Below are positions 62,398 through 64,000 of a stretch of 64,000 bases of DNA, in pieces. Every line of letters begins with the position of its first letter. The stretch's first letter is position 1. The stretch comes from Bin75 sp965200435 (GTDB taxonomy: Bacteria; Nitrospirota; Nitrospiria; Nitrospirales; UBA8639), in the NCBI GenBank assembly GCA_965200435.1, contig OZ241337.1:2549254-2613253 (forward strand). Reading direction: 5' to 3'. Below the pieces are notes generated by a model that saw nothing but the letters and a program-made list of their open reading frames with translations, did not search any database and was not told the origin of the DNA. The translations under genes were made by a program, and so were the position numbers.

Positions 62398-63837
62398 TTA
62401 CGGCGTGTTATCGCGCAAACGAGCGGTGTTGCATGGCACGACAGACCGGATGCAGGCTTCCAGTTCCCCCTCCAGATAAGTACGAATGGCCTGCAAGCGT
62501 TCGGTCGAGGTTGCTTCGAAACGAAGGACCAACGCCGGTTGCGTGTTGGAGGCGCGAATGAGTCCCCAGCCATCATCGAAACAGACCCGCACCCCATCAA
62601 TTGTGACGACTTCACGGATCTCGGGACCCGGATGATGCGCATCTGGCACATGCGGCTGCCCCGCTGCACGGAACAGCCGGCTTCGCATGGCTTCGACTAC
62701 CAGGAATTTCACGTCATCCGGACATTCCATCCGAATCTCCGGGGTTGCCTGCGTAGGCGGCAGATCGGCCAGAAGGGAAGAGAATGGCGCCTGTGTTCTC
62801 GACAGGATTTCAATCAACCGGCATGAGGCATAAATGGCGTCGTCGTACCCGAAATAGCGATCGGCGAAAAACATATGTCCCGACATTTCCCCTGCCAGGG
62901 CGGCGTTTTCCTCTTTCATCTTGGCTTTCATCACGGAATGGCCCGTCTTCCACATGACGCCCTTCCCGCCTCGCTTGCGAATATCTTCGTACAGGCATTG
63001 GGAGGCTTTGACTTCGGAAACGACCGTGCTCCCGGGTCTGTCCTTCAAGAGGGCCCGTGCAAATATCAGAAGCAGGTGGTCTCCCCAGACGATGGTTCCC
63101 TTTTCGTCGATGGTTCCAATACGGTCCGCGTCGCCGTCGTAGGCGATGCCGATGTCTGCTCGATGGTGCTTGACAGCTTGAATAAGATCCTGGAGATTCT
63201 CGACGACAGTGGGATCAGGATGATGGTTGGGGAAACGGCCGTCGAGGTCGTCGTACAACCCTGTGACGCGGCACCCCAATTGCTCCAACGCTGCTTTCGC
63301 CACCAGACTTGCAACGCCGTTTCCGCAATCGACGACCACGTGCATTCCTTTTCCCTCGACACCGGCAAAATGCTGCTTGAGATACTGCAGATAAGGGGAA
63401 ATCACCCTTGCCGTAGAAACGGTCGCCGATCCGGACACATACGCCCCGGCTTCGATCAGGCGCTTGAGTTCCTGAATGTCTTCACCATGCAAGGCCATTT
63501 TCCCTAGACACATTTTGAAACCGTTGTATTCGGCCACATTATGACTGCCGGTGACCATGACGCCTCCTTCAACGGGCAACTCATACAGGGCAAAGTAGAG
63601 TAACGGGGTCGGACACACTCCGATATCCACGACGTTCACCCCCGTGGCCATGATACCGGCGAGGACCCGGTCCCGAAGAGTCGGCGAGGTCAGGCGTCCG
63701 TCCCGTCCCAGGGCCACCGTTTGACATCCGCGTTGCCGGGCCATGGTCCCGTAGGCACGGCCAATGGATTCCGCCACATCGGGAGTCAGATCTTTCCCAA
63801 CGATCCCACGAACGTCATATTCACGAAAAATACTCAT
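62398..63837 (-). CDS. Phosphomannomutase/phosphoglucomutase
   Basis: 479 residues from ATG 63837 (MSIFREYDVRGIVGKDL). Phosphoserine loop VMVTGSHNVAEYNGFK, metal loop AYDGDADRIGTI, sugar loop GEMSGHMFF and phosphate loop VRASNTQPALVLRFE order the four domains of the alpha-D-phosphohexomutase family. The TGSHN motif is AlgC/ManB-like. Supplies mannose-1-phosphate or glucose-1-phosphate for envelope sugars. A cupin-type mannose enzyme ends just upstream. Confidence 0.92.
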   Translation of the reverse strand: MSIFREYDVRGIVGKDLTPDVAESIGRAYGTMARQRGCQTVALGRDGRLTSPTLRDRVLAGIMATGVNVVDIGVCPTPLLYFALYELPVEGGVMVTGSHNVAEYNGFKMCLGKMALHGEDIQELKRLIEAGAYVSGSATVSTARVISPYLQYLKQHFAGVEGKGMHVVVDCGNGVASLVAKAALEQLGCRVTGLYDDLDGRFPNHHPDPTVVENLQDLIQAVKHHRADIGIAYDGDADRIGTIDEKGTIVWGDHLLLIFARALLKDRPGSTVVSEVKASQCLYEDIRKRGGKGVMWKTGHSVMKAKMKEENAALAGEMSGHMFFADRYFGYDDAIYASCRLIEILSRTQAPFSSLLADLPPTQATPEIRMECPDDVKFLVVEAMRSRLFRAAGQPHVPDAHHPGPEIREVVTIDGVRVCFDDGWGLIRASNTQPALVLRFEATSTERLQAIRTYLEGELEACIRSVVPCNTARLRDNTP

Positions 63838-63893
63838 GAACGGATCCCTGCCGAACAAAAAGGCGGAATTTATGAAATGCTCCCCTCATCATC

Positions 63894-64000
63894 CTAATAA
63901 CGGACAATGTCATCTTCACCCACGTATGCACCGTATTGCACTTTAATGATTTCCAGGGGAACCGCGTCCGGATTTTCCAGACGATGTCTCGTTTGTTCGG
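63894..64000 (-). CDS. C-terminal end of a mannose-1-P guanylyltransferase/mannose-6-P isomerase-type cupin
   Basis: Partial gene running off the window. The visible 35 residues read EQTRHRLENPDAVPLEIIKVQYG and end YVGEDDIVRY. RLENP...LEII.VQ.G.YxGEDDIVR is the hallmark of the cupin end of ManC/type II phosphomannose isomerases. It fits the phosphomannomutase next to it in GDP-mannose synthesis. Only the last domain is visible. Confidence 0.75.
   Translation of the reverse strand, partial: EQTRHRLENPDAVPLEIIKVQYGAYVGEDDIVRY

Overview
The window comes from a Gram-negative bacterium of roughly 50-55% GC with Kdo-type LPS genes (kdsA, kdsB), NarK-type nitrate/nitrite transport, DUF3386 and DUF3108 proteins, and RpoH-GroESL. 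The gene content and the order kdsA-pyrG-kdsB-lepB-lepA resemble Nitrospirota (Nitrospira-like nitrite oxidisers). That placement rests on recognition of families, not on a search. Most of the window is a dense chromosomal backbone of biosynthetic operons. Small accessory segments holding DNA-modification or restriction genes, one transposase and short repeats are inserted between them.

Layout. 0-1.5 kb: an IS3 remnant, then a coupled gene pair ending in an HNH nuclease. 2-5.2 kb: small envelope and unknown genes and a methyltransferase. 5.3-9 kb: purL-purF. 9-10 kb: a lone AT-rich beta-class DNA methyltransferase. 10.3-14.4 kb: a TlpA-like thioredoxin, then a block of poorly known genes (MBL-like, frameshifted TPR, methyltransferase) bracketed by inverted copies of a ~150 bp repeat (family A). 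15-16.2 kb: a very GC-rich DDE transposase. 16.2-20.3 kb: an EF-G paralogue, HtrA, and a third family A copy joined to a gene remnant. 20.3-28 kb, minus strand: plsY, pgsA, kdsA, pyrG, kdsB, an HldE kinase remnant, lepB, lepA. 28-30 kb: bioA and an unknown gene. 30-41.7 kb, minus strand: a long pyrimidine cluster pyrR-pyrB-pyrC-(DUF4149)-carA-sppA-M48 protease-carB-greA-SAM hydrolase. It is headed by what looks like a complete PyrR attenuator and interrupted by a second repeat (family B). 41.9-45.1 kb: a large unrecognised protein and proA. 45.3-48 kb: tRNA-Phe followed by an accessory segment with a 27-C homopolymer, a small winged-helix-like gene, an EVE/Mrr-like restriction enzyme and a GC-rich element. 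48.1-53.1 kb: purQ-purS-purB, nusB, ribH, a small ORF and ribBA. 53.4-58.1 kb: NarK, rpoH, groES, groEL. 58.4-64 kb, minus strand: ispD, a PIN-TRAM protein, fbp, a DUF3108 protein, a second family B copy, phosphomannomutase and the end of a mannose-1-P guanylyltransferase/isomerase-type cupin.

How they fit together. De novo nucleotide synthesis dominates: purL/F and purQ/S/B for purines, and pyrR/B/C, carA/B and pyrG for pyrimidines. Envelope synthesis (Kdo, phospholipid, sugar phosphates, isoprenoids) and protein quality control (RpoH, GroESL, HtrA, SppA, M48, LepA, LepB) follow. The accessory segments hold three separate DNA-targeting loci: an HNH pair, an orphan methylase and an EVE-Mrr nuclease. 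None is a recognisable complete defence system. The most instructive non-coding signals are the pyrR attenuator, the two families of short repeats, and the poly-C tract directly before a start codon.
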